Shown in pieces: positions 8,884 to 17,487 of a DNA stretch of 64,000 bases. A model generated the notes under the pieces. The model was not told the origin of the DNA, did not search any database, and saw only the letters and a list, made by a program, of their open reading frames with translations. Source of the stretch: an uncultured Muribaculaceae bacterium (GTDB lineage: Bacteria; Bacteroidota; Bacteroidia; Bacteroidales; Muribaculaceae); the NCBI GenBank assembly GCA_904501735.1, contig CAJGBY010000002.1, positions 1 to 64,000 of the forward strand, in the 5' to 3' direction. The stretch's first letter is position 1; every line of letters starts with the position of its first letter. Both the position numbers and the translations under genes were made by a program.

Positions 8884-9707
8884 TATCCAGGGAATTGTGG
8901 GAATTGCTCGAAATTAGGATCTCTCTTTTCAAGGAATGCATTCTTGCCTTCTTGAGCTTCGTCCATTGTGTAGTACATCATAGTTGCATCGCCAGCAAGT
9001 TCCATAAGACCTCTTTGTCCGTCGAGCTCGGCATTCAAGCAGCGTTTAACCATACGGATAGCGAGAGGACTGCGCATTGCGATAGTTTCGCACCATTCCA
9101 CAACTTCGTCTTCAAGACGGTCGAAAGGAACAACCTTGTTAACCATACCCATCTTTTCGGCTTCTTCGGCAGTGTATTGACGGCATAGATACCAGATTTC
9201 GCGCACCTTCTTTTGGCCTACGCAACGAGCAAGGTAAGAAGATCCGAAGCCACCATCGAAACTACCAACCTTAGGTCCTGTTTGTCCGAAACGAGCGTTT
9301 TCGGAAGCGATAGTAAGGTCGCATACTGTTTGAAGTACATTTCCTCCACCAATAGCATATCCATTAACCATTGCAATCACTGGTTTAGGAATTGAGCGAA
9401 TGGCTTTATGAAGGTCAAGCACATTTAGGCGAGGAACGCCATTAGGGTCGTTGTAGCCACCACGAGTTTTGTAATTTTGGTCGCCACCAGCACAGAATGC
9501 TTTGTCGCCAGCACCAGTCAAAATTATTGTGCGAATATCGGCACGATCGCGACAATAATCAATTGCATCAAGCATTTCAAAGTTAGTAGTTGGGCGAAAT
9601 GCGTTATATACTTCTGGTCGGTTGATAGTAATCTTTGCGATACTTTTGTATTGTTCAAACAAAATGTCTTGGTATTGTTTGATTGGAGTCCAAATTCTAT
9701 TGCTCAT
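8883..9707 (-). CDS. menB: 1,4-Dihydroxy-2-naphthoyl-CoA synthase
   Basis: This 274-residue crotonase-fold enzyme closes the naphthoquinone ring on o-succinylbenzoyl-CoA. It shows the oxyanion-hole motifs AFCAGGDQ and GYAIGGGN and the MenB hallmark GQTGPKVGSFDGG, whose glycine marks the bicarbonate-dependent type. Length matches the family and the C-terminus ends EQFPQFPG. It lies 26 bases after menD and overlaps menC by one base. Confidence 0.96.
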   Translation of the reverse strand: MSNRIWTPIKQYQDILFEQYKSIAKITINRPEVYNAFRPTTNFEMLDAIDYCRDRADIRTIILTGAGDKAFCAGGDQNYKTRGGYNDPNGVPRLNVLDLHKAIRSIPKPVIAMVNGYAIGGGNVLQTVCDLTIASENARFGQTGPKVGSFDGGFGSSYLARCVGQKKVREIWYLCRQYTAEEAEKMGMVNKVVPFDRLEDEVVEWCETIAMRSPLAIRMVKRCLNAELDGQRGLMELAGDATMMYYTMDEAQEGKNAFLEKRDPNFEQFPQFPG

Positions 9708-9733
9708 AGTGTATATTGTTTATTTGTTTGTTA

Positions 9734-11440
9734 TTATTTATTTCGGTTGTAATAATCTTTCAAGGTTTGTGCGCTTACCTCGTTATTTGTAAACACGGCA
9801 AGAATACTTTCCTTGTTGTTATTTAAGAAAATAGGTAGCACTTCTTCAAGTTCTTGTTTACTATTAGCTTTGAAATAATCAAAGCCAAAAGCATGGGCGA
9901 ACTTGTTGATTGGTAGGTCGCGATTTACTTCAAAATATTGCTCAAAATCGGGTAGATTAGAAGGACCGTTAATGAAACGGAAAATGCCTCCACCACCATT
10001 GCAAAGTACAATTATTTTGAATTGTTTGCTATTGTATTGAGATGCTAATCCGTTTATGTCGTAGCTAAAACTCATATCTCCTGTAATAAGGATTGTAGAA
10101 GAGTTGTTGACTAATGATGCTCCGAGTGCAGTGGATGTTGAACCATCTATACCGGAAACACCACGATTGCAATGTACTGTACCATTGAAATCGGGTGATA
10201 CACCAATAAGATCGGCATATCTAATAGAACTACCATTAGAGATTTGAAGGTTTATACCTTGGCGGGAAATGCTTCTCATTATGGTATTCATTGCAGTAAA
10301 ATCGCTCCATTTGCAACTGTCGGCAAATGAGTTTAAATTTGATTTTGCACGATTATACAGAGCTTCCCATTGAGAGTAATATTCCTCATTTTCATTGTGC
10401 GCTATATTTTTGTTGGAGAAAAAGATAGATGGCAAAACTTCAATCCTTTGTGTAATGTTTTGCATCGTATCAATTATGTTGTTATCAACGCCAATTCTCC
10501 AATGTTCAATGTCGTTGGCAGCTCTTAAATATAATTTAGCCAATCGTGATACAGGAGCACCACCGAATGTGATTAAAAGGTCTGGTTTAAGTGCTTCCCA
10601 TTTGTCGCTATTCATTTCGGAGAATAGGCAATCAATGTTGTGGAATATTTTGCTTGATGTATTGTTGTTGGCAATAATTTCACTAAGAACAACAATATTA
10701 CCACCCGATATTTTGTGAAGAGATTCAGTGAGAGCATCACACTTGTTGTGCATTGATGCAAATATTAAAACTTTGCGATAAGAGTTGATTCTCTTCGTAA
10801 ATTCATCAACGCATTCAGAAGGGATTTCGGGTGTGAAATGATTTATTTTCTTTGCGTAGCTTTGACCTATAGGCTGACGGTCGTAAAGAGGCTCGCTAAG
10901 TTGAAGGTTAATGTGAACAGGACCATTAGGAAGGGCTGTTGCACATTGCAAAGCTTCGTTAATGGTACGATTACAGAACCATAAATCGTTAGATGATTGA
11001 CAATTAGAAGGAATGTCGTAGCTTTGTTTAACGATATTGCTCAATGAACCGAATTGCTTCAATGTTTGACTATCATTTTGGTCAATCCATTCTTGAGGTC
11101 GATCGGCAGAAATGACAATAATTGGTAACTGTTGATAATATGCCTCAGCTATAGCAGGAGCATAATTAAGCAAAGCTGTGCCCGAAGTGCAAAGGATAGC
11201 CACCGGTTTATGTGTCTGTTGTGCTATACCGATAGCAATAAACGCAGCACTACGCTCGTCAACAATGACATGCTTTCGAATGTTATTGCATCGAGTTAAT
11301 GCAATGATAATAGGAGCATTGCGAGAACCAGGAGAAACAATCACATCGTTTACCCCATATTCTTGGAGTAAATCAACCATAATATTGCATGATTCATGCG
11401 TTGTGGTGAGAGTTTCGTTCGATTTAGTGTTTGTATTCAT
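9734..11440 (-). CDS. menD: SEPHCHC synthase (2-oxoglutarate decarboxylase, ThDP enzyme)
   Basis: This is the first committed menaquinone enzyme: it condenses isochorismate with 2-oxoglutarate using thiamine diphosphate. The protein has 568 residues from the ATG at 11438-11440. It shows the N-terminal ThDP core VSPGSRNAP and VDERSAAF with the catalytic Glu, and the C-terminal ThDP/Mg site GDMSFSYDINGL. A longer frame opens with TTG at 11482, but a -7 box (11461-11468) lies inside that extension, so ATG 11440 is preferred. It heads menD-menB-menC-menE-acyltransferase. Confidence 0.93.
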   Translation of the reverse strand: MNTNTKSNETLTTTHESCNIMVDLLQEYGVNDVIVSPGSRNAPIIIALTRCNNIRKHVIVDERSAAFIAIGIAQQTHKPVAILCTSGTALLNYAPAIAEAYYQQLPIIVISADRPQEWIDQNDSQTLKQFGSLSNIVKQSYDIPSNCQSSNDLWFCNRTINEALQCATALPNGPVHINLQLSEPLYDRQPIGQSYAKKINHFTPEIPSECVDEFTKRINSYRKVLIFASMHNKCDALTESLHKISGGNIVVLSEIIANNNTSSKIFHNIDCLFSEMNSDKWEALKPDLLITFGGAPVSRLAKLYLRAANDIEHWRIGVDNNIIDTMQNITQRIEVLPSIFFSNKNIAHNENEEYYSQWEALYNRAKSNLNSFADSCKWSDFTAMNTIMRSISRQGINLQISNGSSIRYADLIGVSPDFNGTVHCNRGVSGIDGSTSTALGASLVNNSSTILITGDMSFSYDINGLASQYNSKQFKIIVLCNGGGGIFRFINGPSNLPDFEQYFEVNRDLPINKFAHAFGFDYFKANSKQELEEVLPIFLNNNKESILAVFTNNEVSAQTLKDYYNRNK

Positions 11441-11460
11441 TCGGTCAATCAATTTCACCC

Positions 11461-11468
11461 CAAAATTA
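11461..11468 (-). promoter_or_regulatory. -7 promoter box of the menDBCE unit
   Basis: The minus strand reads TAATTTTG (TAnnTTTG) 20 bases before the preferred menD ATG, which implies a leader of about 15 bases. No -33 TTG stands out at the usual spacing. Confidence 0.55.
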
Positions 11469-11637
11469 GCAAAAATCTGCAATATATGTGTTATTTTAAA
11501 TATCTATTCTGATATTACAAGTGAAATTAAATTCGTGATAAAAACGAAAAAGAGTTATAAGTGATAGGGCGTAGATTATAGTAAGAACTAAGAAAAGATG
11601 AGTTGCAGTGTAAAAACGTCTGAATTTGGATAGGTGA

Positions 11638-11670
11638 TTGCAATAAATTGGTGGAAATTTACTAAATTTG
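11638..11670 (+). promoter_or_regulatory. Promoter of ftsY
   Basis: TAAATTTG at 11663-11670 fits the -7 consensus, with a TTG at 11638-11640 about 22 bases upstream as a possible -33. It lies 26 bases before the ftsY ATG and shows that ftsY no longer depends on the rpmG transcript. Confidence 0.6.
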
Positions 11671-11696
11671 TAGTCTAATACAAAATTATAAACAGA

Positions 11697-12653
11697 ATGG
11701 GATTTTTCAGTAAACTATTCTCAAAAGAGAAAAAGGAAACCCTTGACAAGGGCTTGTCAAAAACCAAAGAAGGATTTTTTGATAAAATCAAACGTGCCGT
11801 TGCTGGTAAGTCAAAAATCGATGACGATGTGCTTGATAACCTTGAAGAGGTGTTTATCACATCGGATGTGGGTGTGGAAACTACATTGAAGATTCTTGAT
11901 AGAATTCAATCACGCGTATCTCGCGATAAATATGTTGATTCGACTGAATTGAATGACTTGTTGTGTGAAGAAATTACAGAACTTCTTGCTGAAAATAATG
12001 TTGAAAATGGCGAAGATTTTGTGGTTCCAGCCGATAAGAAACCATATGTAATAATGGTAGTGGGTGTGAATGGTGTAGGTAAGACTACTACAATCGGAAA
12101 ACTCGCTTATCAATTTAAGAAAGCAGGCAATAAGGTTGTGCTTGGTGCAGCCGATACATTCCGTGCAGCCGCAGTAGAACAACTTGATATTTGGGGTGAA
12201 CGCGTAGGTGTGCCTGTAATTAAGCAAAAAATGGGTAGTGATCCAGCATCGGTTGCTTATGATACAGTGGCGTCGGCTAAGGCAAACAATGCCGATGTGG
12301 TAATTATCGACACAGCTGGTCGTCTTCACAATAAGAAAGGCTTGATGGACGAACTTACTAAAATCAAGAATGTGATGCAAAAGGTAGTACCTGGTGCTCC
12401 AAATGAAGTACTTCTTGTACTTGATGGCTCAACAGGACAAAATGCTTTTGAACAAGCAAAACAATTTGTTGCTGCTACAGAAGTGAATGAACTTGCTATC
12501 ACTAAACTTGATGGAACAGCTAAGGGTGGTGTGGTGATTGGTATTAGCGACCAATTCCAAATCCCAGTTAAGTACATCGGTCTTGGTGAAGGCATGGAAG
12601 ATTTACAAGTGTTCCGAAAAGAAGAATTCGTAAAATCACTTTTCGGTAAATAA
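11697..12653 (+). CDS. ftsY: Signal recognition particle receptor FtsY
   Basis: This 318-residue SRP GTPase docks ribosome-SRP complexes at the inner membrane. A basic amphipathic N-terminus (MGFFSKLFSKEKK) can bind membrane. The NG domain shows G1 GVNGVGKTT at 123-131, DTFRAAA, G3 DTAGR and G4 TKLDG. It lacks the long acidic A domain of E. coli FtsY, which is usual in this phylum. A hairpin with a T tract lies between it and rimO. Confidence 0.97.
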   Translation: MGFFSKLFSKEKKETLDKGLSKTKEGFFDKIKRAVAGKSKIDDDVLDNLEEVFITSDVGVETTLKILDRIQSRVSRDKYVDSTELNDLLCEEITELLAENNVENGEDFVVPADKKPYVIMVVGVNGVGKTTTIGKLAYQFKKAGNKVVLGAADTFRAAAVEQLDIWGERVGVPVIKQKMGSDPASVAYDTVASAKANNADVVIIDTAGRLHNKKGLMDELTKIKNVMQKVVPGAPNEVLLVLDGSTGQNAFEQAKQFVAATEVNELAITKLDGTAKGGVVIGISDQFQIPVKYIGLGEGMEDLQVFRKEEFVKSLFGK

Positions 12654-12662
12654 TGTTTTAAT

Positions 12663-12698
12663 AAGGAATTATAAGTTATTCTTATATTTCCTTTTTTT
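12663..12698 (+). terminator. Terminator-like hairpin between ftsY and rimO
   Basis: The arms AAGGAATTATAAG (12663-12675) and CTTATATTTCCTT (12681-12693) pair with one mismatch and are followed by TTTTT. As no good promoter is visible in front of rimO only 13 bases further on, this may be a leaky terminator tuning rimO-menF expression. Confidence 0.6.
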
Positions 12699-12710
12699 AA
12701 TGAGTGATGT

Positions 12711-14012
12711 ATGAAGAGAATTAGGATAGATGTAATTACGCTTGGTTGTTCGAAGAATCTTGTTGATTCGGAACGATTAATGAAGCGTTTTCAAGATTTA
12801 GGCTATGAAGTGGCGCACGATTCGGATGATGTGTGTGGCGAAGTAGTTGTTATCAATACTTGTGGCTTTATAGGAGATGCTAAAGAAGAATCGATAAATA
12901 CTATTCTTGAATATGTAGAAGCCAAGCAAGAAGGACAAATCAAGCATTTGTATGTGATGGGATGTCTTTCGGAACGCTATCTTGCTGAGCTTGAGGAAGA
13001 AATTCCTGAGGTGGATAAATATTACGGAAAATTTGATTGGGATAGACTTATCACAGATTTACAAGATACTATTCCACCAACAAAGCCTTATGAACGCTAT
13101 ATTACGACTCCTTCTCATTATACATATCTAAAAATTTCGGAAGGATGTAATCGCTTTTGTGCATTTTGTGCAATTCCTCTTATCACAGGTCGTCACACAT
13201 CAATTCCAATGGAACAACTTCTTGATGAAGTGAAAGACCTTGTGGCAAAAGGCGTAAAAGAATTTAATGTAATAGCACAAGACTTGTCGTCGTATGGACT
13301 TGACCTATATGGCAAGATGATGCTACCTGAATTGATCGACAAGATGGCACAAGTAGAGGGTGTGGAATGGATACGCTTGCATTATGCTTATCCTGCACAA
13401 TTCCCTTATGAAGTATTGCCTGTGATGGCGAAGCATAAGAATGTGTGTAAGTATCTTGACATCGCACTACAACATGTGAGCGACAAGGTGCTAAATAATA
13501 TGCGTCGTCATATAAATAAAGAAGAAACACTTGCTCTTATAGAGCGCATTCGCAAGGAAGTGCCTGGTATTCATATTCGTACAACACTTATGGTGGGATT
13601 CCCTGGTGAAGGTGAAACTGAATTTGAAGAGCTTAAGGAGTTCGTAAAGAGTGCTCGATTTGAGAGAATGGGCGCATTTGCCTATTGCGAGGAAGAAGGT
13701 ACATTTGCCGAAAAGAATTTCGAAGATGTTATACCTCAGGAAGTTAAGGATGCTCGATTGAGTGAATTGATGGAACTTCAAGAAAATATTTCCCTTGAGT
13801 GCAACGAGCAAAAAGTGGAATCAGTGCTTCGTGTGGTAGTTGATAGAGAAGATGAAGACTACTATGTGGGTCGTACCGAATTTGATTCTCCAGAAGTGGA
13901 TCCAGAAGTGCTTATAGAGAAAACTCAATCGCTTGAAATCGGCGAGTTCTATAATGTTAAGATAAAAGAAGCCTTGCCATTTGAACTAATCGGGGAGGTG
14001 TGTAATGATTGA
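12711..14012 (+). CDS. rimO: Ribosomal protein uS12 methylthiotransferase RimO
   Basis: This 433-residue radical-SAM enzyme adds a methylthio group to an Asp of ribosomal protein S12. The N-terminal UPF0004 domain carries three cluster cysteines (C13 in LGCSKN, then NTCGF and MGCLSERY). The radical-SAM CxxxCxxC is CNRFCAFC at C146, C150 and C153. A TRAM domain occupies the C-terminus from about 365. The N-terminal LGCSKNLVDSE favours RimO over MiaB. Its last 8 bases overlap menF. Confidence 0.95.
   Translation: MKRIRIDVITLGCSKNLVDSERLMKRFQDLGYEVAHDSDDVCGEVVVINTCGFIGDAKEESINTILEYVEAKQEGQIKHLYVMGCLSERYLAELEEEIPEVDKYYGKFDWDRLITDLQDTIPPTKPYERYITTPSHYTYLKISEGCNRFCAFCAIPLITGRHTSIPMEQLLDEVKDLVAKGVKEFNVIAQDLSSYGLDLYGKMMLPELIDKMAQVEGVEWIRLHYAYPAQFPYEVLPVMAKHKNVCKYLDIALQHVSDKVLNNMRRHINKEETLALIERIRKEVPGIHIRTTLMVGFPGEGETEFEELKEFVKSARFERMGAFAYCEEEGTFAEKNFEDVIPQEVKDARLSELMELQENISLECNEQKVESVLRVVVDREDEDYYVGRTEFDSPEVDPEVLIEKTQSLEIGEFYNVKIKEALPFELIGEVCND
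13992..13998 (+). promoter_or_regulatory. Shine-Dalgarno-like site of menF
   Basis: GGGGAGG lies 6 bases before the menF ATG, inside the rimO coding sequence. It is notable because nearly all other starts in this window have A-rich leaders without a Shine-Dalgarno sequence. Confidence 0.5.
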
Positions 14013-15042
14013 GAGCAACAAAGATAGAGTGTTGCTGGCAGTGGAAAAAGCATTGCGTTGTGGTGTGAGATTCTACTGTTATCGTTTGCCAGGTGGTGAA
14101 AATCTTCATTTTGGTGTGCAAACTGAAGAAATAGCTACGCGCAAAGGATTTTATGTTCATCCATTTTCGGAAGGTGATGCTAAATCACATTTTATCTCGC
14201 AGAATCTTGGTGTAGAGGAATTTCTGGGATCAGATTATAACGACCAATCGTGTCAAACTGAAACAGAAATTCAAGAATCAATAAGCAAAACTGATTATTT
14301 GTGTCGAGCTGAGCAATGTGTAAGCGATTTGCGTGCTGGAACATTGTCGAAAGTTGTATTATCGCGTACAATTAATGGGCAATTTGCGAGTGATTCATGG
14401 AGTGAAGTGTATAAATCGCTTTTGAATGCTTATCGCGATGCATTTGTGTTCGTGTATAGTTCTGAAGTAACCGGAACATGGCTTGGTGCAACACCAGAAC
14501 GCTTTTTGAGTAATAGAAAAGGAGTGGTGTCGACAATGGCACTTGCAGGAACACGACTTGCAGGAACACAAGGAGATTGGGGAGCAAAAGAAGTTGAAGA
14601 ACAACGATTTGTAGCCGATTACATTGGAGGCTGTTTTGATAAAGTTGGGTTGAAGTATTCAAAGTCGGAAACTTACACTCGAAATGCAGGGAATGTAGAG
14701 CATTTGTGTAACGATTTTGTGGGAAATGTAGAATCGCAAACACAAGTAGACTCTTTACGAGCAATGATGCACCCAACACCAGCAATAGCCGGAACACCAA
14801 CTGATATTGCAGTGTCATACATTAATAATATAGAGTCTCATAGTCGTCGTTACTATGGTGGATATGTGGGGCCAGTAGACGAGAATGGCGAATTTGATTT
14901 CTTTGTAAATCTTCGTTCTCTTGAGTTCTCGGGTAATGATTATTGTATATATGTGGGTGGTGGACTTACTGCAGATTCGGATGCCGAAAAAGAATGGCAA
15001 GAAACTGCAGAAAAAGCCAAAACATTACAAAGATTCTTATAA
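14005..15042 (+). CDS. menF: Isochorismate synthase
   Basis: This 345-residue chorismate-utilizing enzyme converts chorismate to isochorismate, the first step of menaquinone synthesis. It shows the family motifs LSRTI, GATPERF, MALAGTR, HPTPAIAGTP and RRYYGGYVG, and a C-terminal cluster ending YVGGGLTADSD. The ATG lies inside the end of rimO (8-base overlap ATGATTGA) behind a GGGGAGG site. The rest of the pathway (menDBCE) is 2.6 kb upstream on the opposite strand. With no siderophore genes nearby, MenF is preferred over EntC. Confidence 0.9.
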   Translation: MIESNKDRVLLAVEKALRCGVRFYCYRLPGGENLHFGVQTEEIATRKGFYVHPFSEGDAKSHFISQNLGVEEFLGSDYNDQSCQTETEIQESISKTDYLCRAEQCVSDLRAGTLSKVVLSRTINGQFASDSWSEVYKSLLNAYRDAFVFVYSSEVTGTWLGATPERFLSNRKGVVSTMALAGTRLAGTQGDWGAKEVEEQRFVADYIGGCFDKVGLKYSKSETYTRNAGNVEHLCNDFVGNVESQTQVDSLRAMMHPTPAIAGTPTDIAVSYINNIESHSRRYYGGYVGPVDENGEFDFFVNLRSLEFSGNDYCIYVGGGLTADSDAEKEWQETAEKAKTLQRFL

Positions 15043-15060
15043 AATCAAATGATAATAAAC

Positions 15061-15098
15061 AAAAAAAACAATCGGACATTTCATCCGATTGTTTTTTT
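15061..15098. terminator. Bidirectional terminator between menF and glnS
   Basis: The arms AACAATCGGA and TCCGATTGTT surround a 7-base loop and are flanked by an A run on the left and a T run on the right. It can serve both convergent genes. Confidence 0.85.
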
Positions 15099-15122
15099 AT
15101 ATATCCCCATGAAAGGTGTATA

Positions 15123-16868
15123 TTACTTCTTTTGTTCTTTAGCCCAACTATCTTTAAGTGAGATAGTGCGGTTGAAGATAAGCTTTTCTGGGGTAGATTC
15201 TTTATCAACATTGAAGTAACCAAGACGACGGAATTGTAGGTAGTCGAATGGTTTAGCTTCAGCAAGATAGCGCTCTACATAACATTCAGAAAGAACTTTC
15301 AAAGAGTCAGGGTTGATGACTTCTCGCATAGCTTCAAGAGCTTCACAACCTCTTTCGTCACGAATGTTTTGAATTTCTTGACGAGGATTTTCTGCTTTCC
15401 AAAGGCGGTCGTATAGGCGAACTTCAGCCTTAAGACAGTGTGCGCAACTTACCCAGTGTAGAGTACCCTTAACTTTGCGATTAGCACCTGGCATACCGCT
15501 CTTAGTTTCAGGATCGTATTCAGCATAAACTTCAACGATCTTACCATCTTCGTCCTTCTTGCAACCAGTACACTTCACGATATAGGCATTCATCAAACGA
15601 ACTTCTTGACCTGGAGTCATGCGGAAATACTTCTTAGGAGCATCTTCCATAAAGTCTTCGCGTTCCATCCATAGTTCACGACTGAATTCGATAGTGTGTT
15701 TGCCTGATTCAGGATCTTCAGGGTTGTTTACACTTTCCAAAACTTCAACCTTATCTTCTGGATAGTTTGTGATGATAAGTTTAATTGGATCGATAACAGC
15801 CGAAACACGAGTAGCGCGAGCGTTTAAGTCTTCGCGAACGACGCTTTCAAGAAGTGCGAAATCGTTTTGTGCTTCGTAAGTAGTGTAACCAATCTTATCG
15901 ACAAACTTGCGAATAGATTCTGGAGAATAACCACGACGACGAAGACCACAAATAGTAGGCATACGAGGGTCGTCCCAACCATTTACCAAACCTTCCTTAA
16001 CAAGGATAAGCAGATTGCGCTTACTCATAAGAGTATAGCTTAGGTTAAGCTTGTTGAATTCGTATTGTCTTGGACGATTATCATCAAGATCCTTGCCACC
16101 CTTAGCCCAATCAACAAATAGATCGTATAGAGGACGGTGAGGAACAAATTCGAGAGTACATAGAGAGTGTGTAACGCCTTCGAAATAATCGCTTTGACCA
16201 TGAGCAAAGTCATACATTGGATATACATTCCACTTGTTGCCAGTGCGGTGGTGAGCATGTTTTAGAATGCGATACATGATAGGGTCGCGGAAGTGCATAT
16301 TAGGTGAAGCCATATCAATCTTGGCGCGAAGAGTAAGAGTTCCTTCTTCGAATTCACCCGCATTCATGCGCATAAATAGGTCAAGACTTTCTTCAACTGG
16401 ACGATTGCGGAAAGGACTTTCTTGACCAGGAGTGGTAGGTGTACCCTTTTGAGCTGCAATTTCTTCGGAAGTTTGTTCTTCTACATAAGCTTTGCCTTCC
16501 TTGATAAGTTGAATAGCCAAGTCGAATAGTTGAGGGAAATAGTCGGATGCATAATATTCACGATCTTCCCAATCGAAGCCAAGCCATTTGATGTCTTCCT
16601 TGATTGCATCTACATATTCAGTGTCTTCCTTGATAGGATTGGTATCGTCGAAACGAAGATTACAAGTACCTCCAAACATTTCAGCAGCACCAAAATCCAT
16701 ACAAATAGCTTTGGCGTGACCAATATGAAGATAACCATTAGGTTCGGGTGGGAAACGAGTGCTTAGTCGTCCACCATTCTTACCTGCTGCAAGGTCGTCG
16801 GCAATAATTTGTTGCACAAAATTTAGACCTTTCTTTTCTTCTGCTGTGTTTTCTACAATTTCAGCCAT
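15123..16868 (-). CDS. glnS: Glutaminyl-tRNA synthetase
   Basis: This 581-residue class I synthetase charges tRNA-Gln. The Rossmann domain has RFPPEPNGYLHIGHAK with HIGH at 48-51, and the KMSKS equivalent is LMSKR with M281. The RFPPEPNG context and the C-terminal beta-barrel anticodon domains identify GlnRS rather than GluRS. The ATG is at 16866-16868, with a -7 box about 63 bases upstream. A CxxC pair near residue 435 and an HWVSCAHC segment may bind zinc. Confidence 0.96.
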   Translation of the reverse strand: MAEIVENTAEEKKGLNFVQQIIADDLAAGKNGGRLSTRFPPEPNGYLHIGHAKAICMDFGAAEMFGGTCNLRFDDTNPIKEDTEYVDAIKEDIKWLGFDWEDREYYASDYFPQLFDLAIQLIKEGKAYVEEQTSEEIAAQKGTPTTPGQESPFRNRPVEESLDLFMRMNAGEFEEGTLTLRAKIDMASPNMHFRDPIMYRILKHAHHRTGNKWNVYPMYDFAHGQSDYFEGVTHSLCTLEFVPHRPLYDLFVDWAKGGKDLDDNRPRQYEFNKLNLSYTLMSKRNLLILVKEGLVNGWDDPRMPTICGLRRRGYSPESIRKFVDKIGYTTYEAQNDFALLESVVREDLNARATRVSAVIDPIKLIITNYPEDKVEVLESVNNPEDPESGKHTIEFSRELWMEREDFMEDAPKKYFRMTPGQEVRLMNAYIVKCTGCKKDEDGKIVEVYAEYDPETKSGMPGANRKVKGTLHWVSCAHCLKAEVRLYDRLWKAENPRQEIQNIRDERGCEALEAMREVINPDSLKVLSECYVERYLAEAKPFDYLQFRRLGYFNVDKESTPEKLIFNRTISLKDSWAKEQKK

Positions 16869-16930
16869 ATAGTTAATAATTTTTTTGCTGTTTCTTATTG
16901 TTTCAGAAAAATTCTTATATAATTAATTCA

Positions 16931-16938
16931 CAAAGATA
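16931..16938 (-). promoter_or_regulatory. -7 promoter box of glnS
   Basis: The minus strand reads TATCTTTG, matching TAnnTTTG. The leader to the ATG would be about 55 bases. No -33 element is clear. Confidence 0.6.
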
Positions 16939-17003
16939 CGAAAATCTTTTTAAAGAATAGTATTTTGTTAATTCTTATTTATAGCGAGGTAAGATAAGAA
17001 ATA

Positions 17004-17456
17004 ATGAGTAAATTTGCAGTTATGGAAGATAAAATAGAAATAATGGAGCTGAATGGAGGTGAAACGATGAACATCTCGTTCATTGAAAATAATGTGCCTG
17101 CGGGATTTCCTTCGCCAGCTCAAGACCAAAATAGTGACTCGCTTGATTTGAATAGAGAGTTGATAAATAGTCCGTCATCGACATTTTGCGCACGCGTGAG
17201 TGGGGATTCGATGATAGATTGTGGTATTAATGATGGAGATTTGTTGATTATAGATAAAGCACTTGTGCCTCATGATGGAAGTATTGCAGTGTGTTTTATC
17301 GATGGTGATTTTACGGTGAAACGCATATCAATCAAAGAAGATGGGCTGTATCTGATGCCAGAAAATAGAAGTTATAAGCCAATTAAAGTGTCGGAAGAAA
17401 GTAATTTCCAAGTGTGGGGAATAGTTACACACATTATAAAATCGGTTAAATGTTGA
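17004..17456 (+). CDS. umuD: UmuD-like S24 peptidase, SOS mutagenesis protein
   Basis: This LexA/UmuD-type protein (up to 150 residues) is the accessory subunit of an error-prone polymerase, activated by RecA-stimulated self-cleavage. It shows the cleavage site VPA-GFPSP at Ala33-Gly34, the catalytic serine in VSGDSM (S69) and lysine in FTVKR (K106). There is no DNA-binding domain, so it is not LexA. The start is uncertain: in-frame Mets lie at 17004, 17022, 17043 and 17067. A TAAATTTG box at 17009-17016 and a GGAGGTG before 17067 both hint at a later start. It lies 31 bases before umuC. Confidence 0.9.
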   Translation: MSKFAVMEDKIEIMELNGGETMNISFIENNVPAGFPSPAQDQNSDSLDLNRELINSPSSTFCARVSGDSMIDCGINDGDLLIIDKALVPHDGSIAVCFIDGDFTVKRISIKEDGLYLMPENRSYKPIKVSEESNFQVWGIVTHIIKSVKC

Positions 17457-17487
17457 TTTGTAAGCCGATGGTCGAAAAGATGTGATT

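Noticed and set aside
11910..12380. 156-codon minus-strand open frame inside ftsY
   Set aside because: It lies opposite the GTPase motifs of ftsY and is rich in Cys, His and Ile in a shadow pattern.
14372..14818. 148-codon minus-strand open frame inside menF
   Set aside because: The menF motifs on the plus strand are unmistakable; the antisense product is a Leu/Ser-rich shadow.
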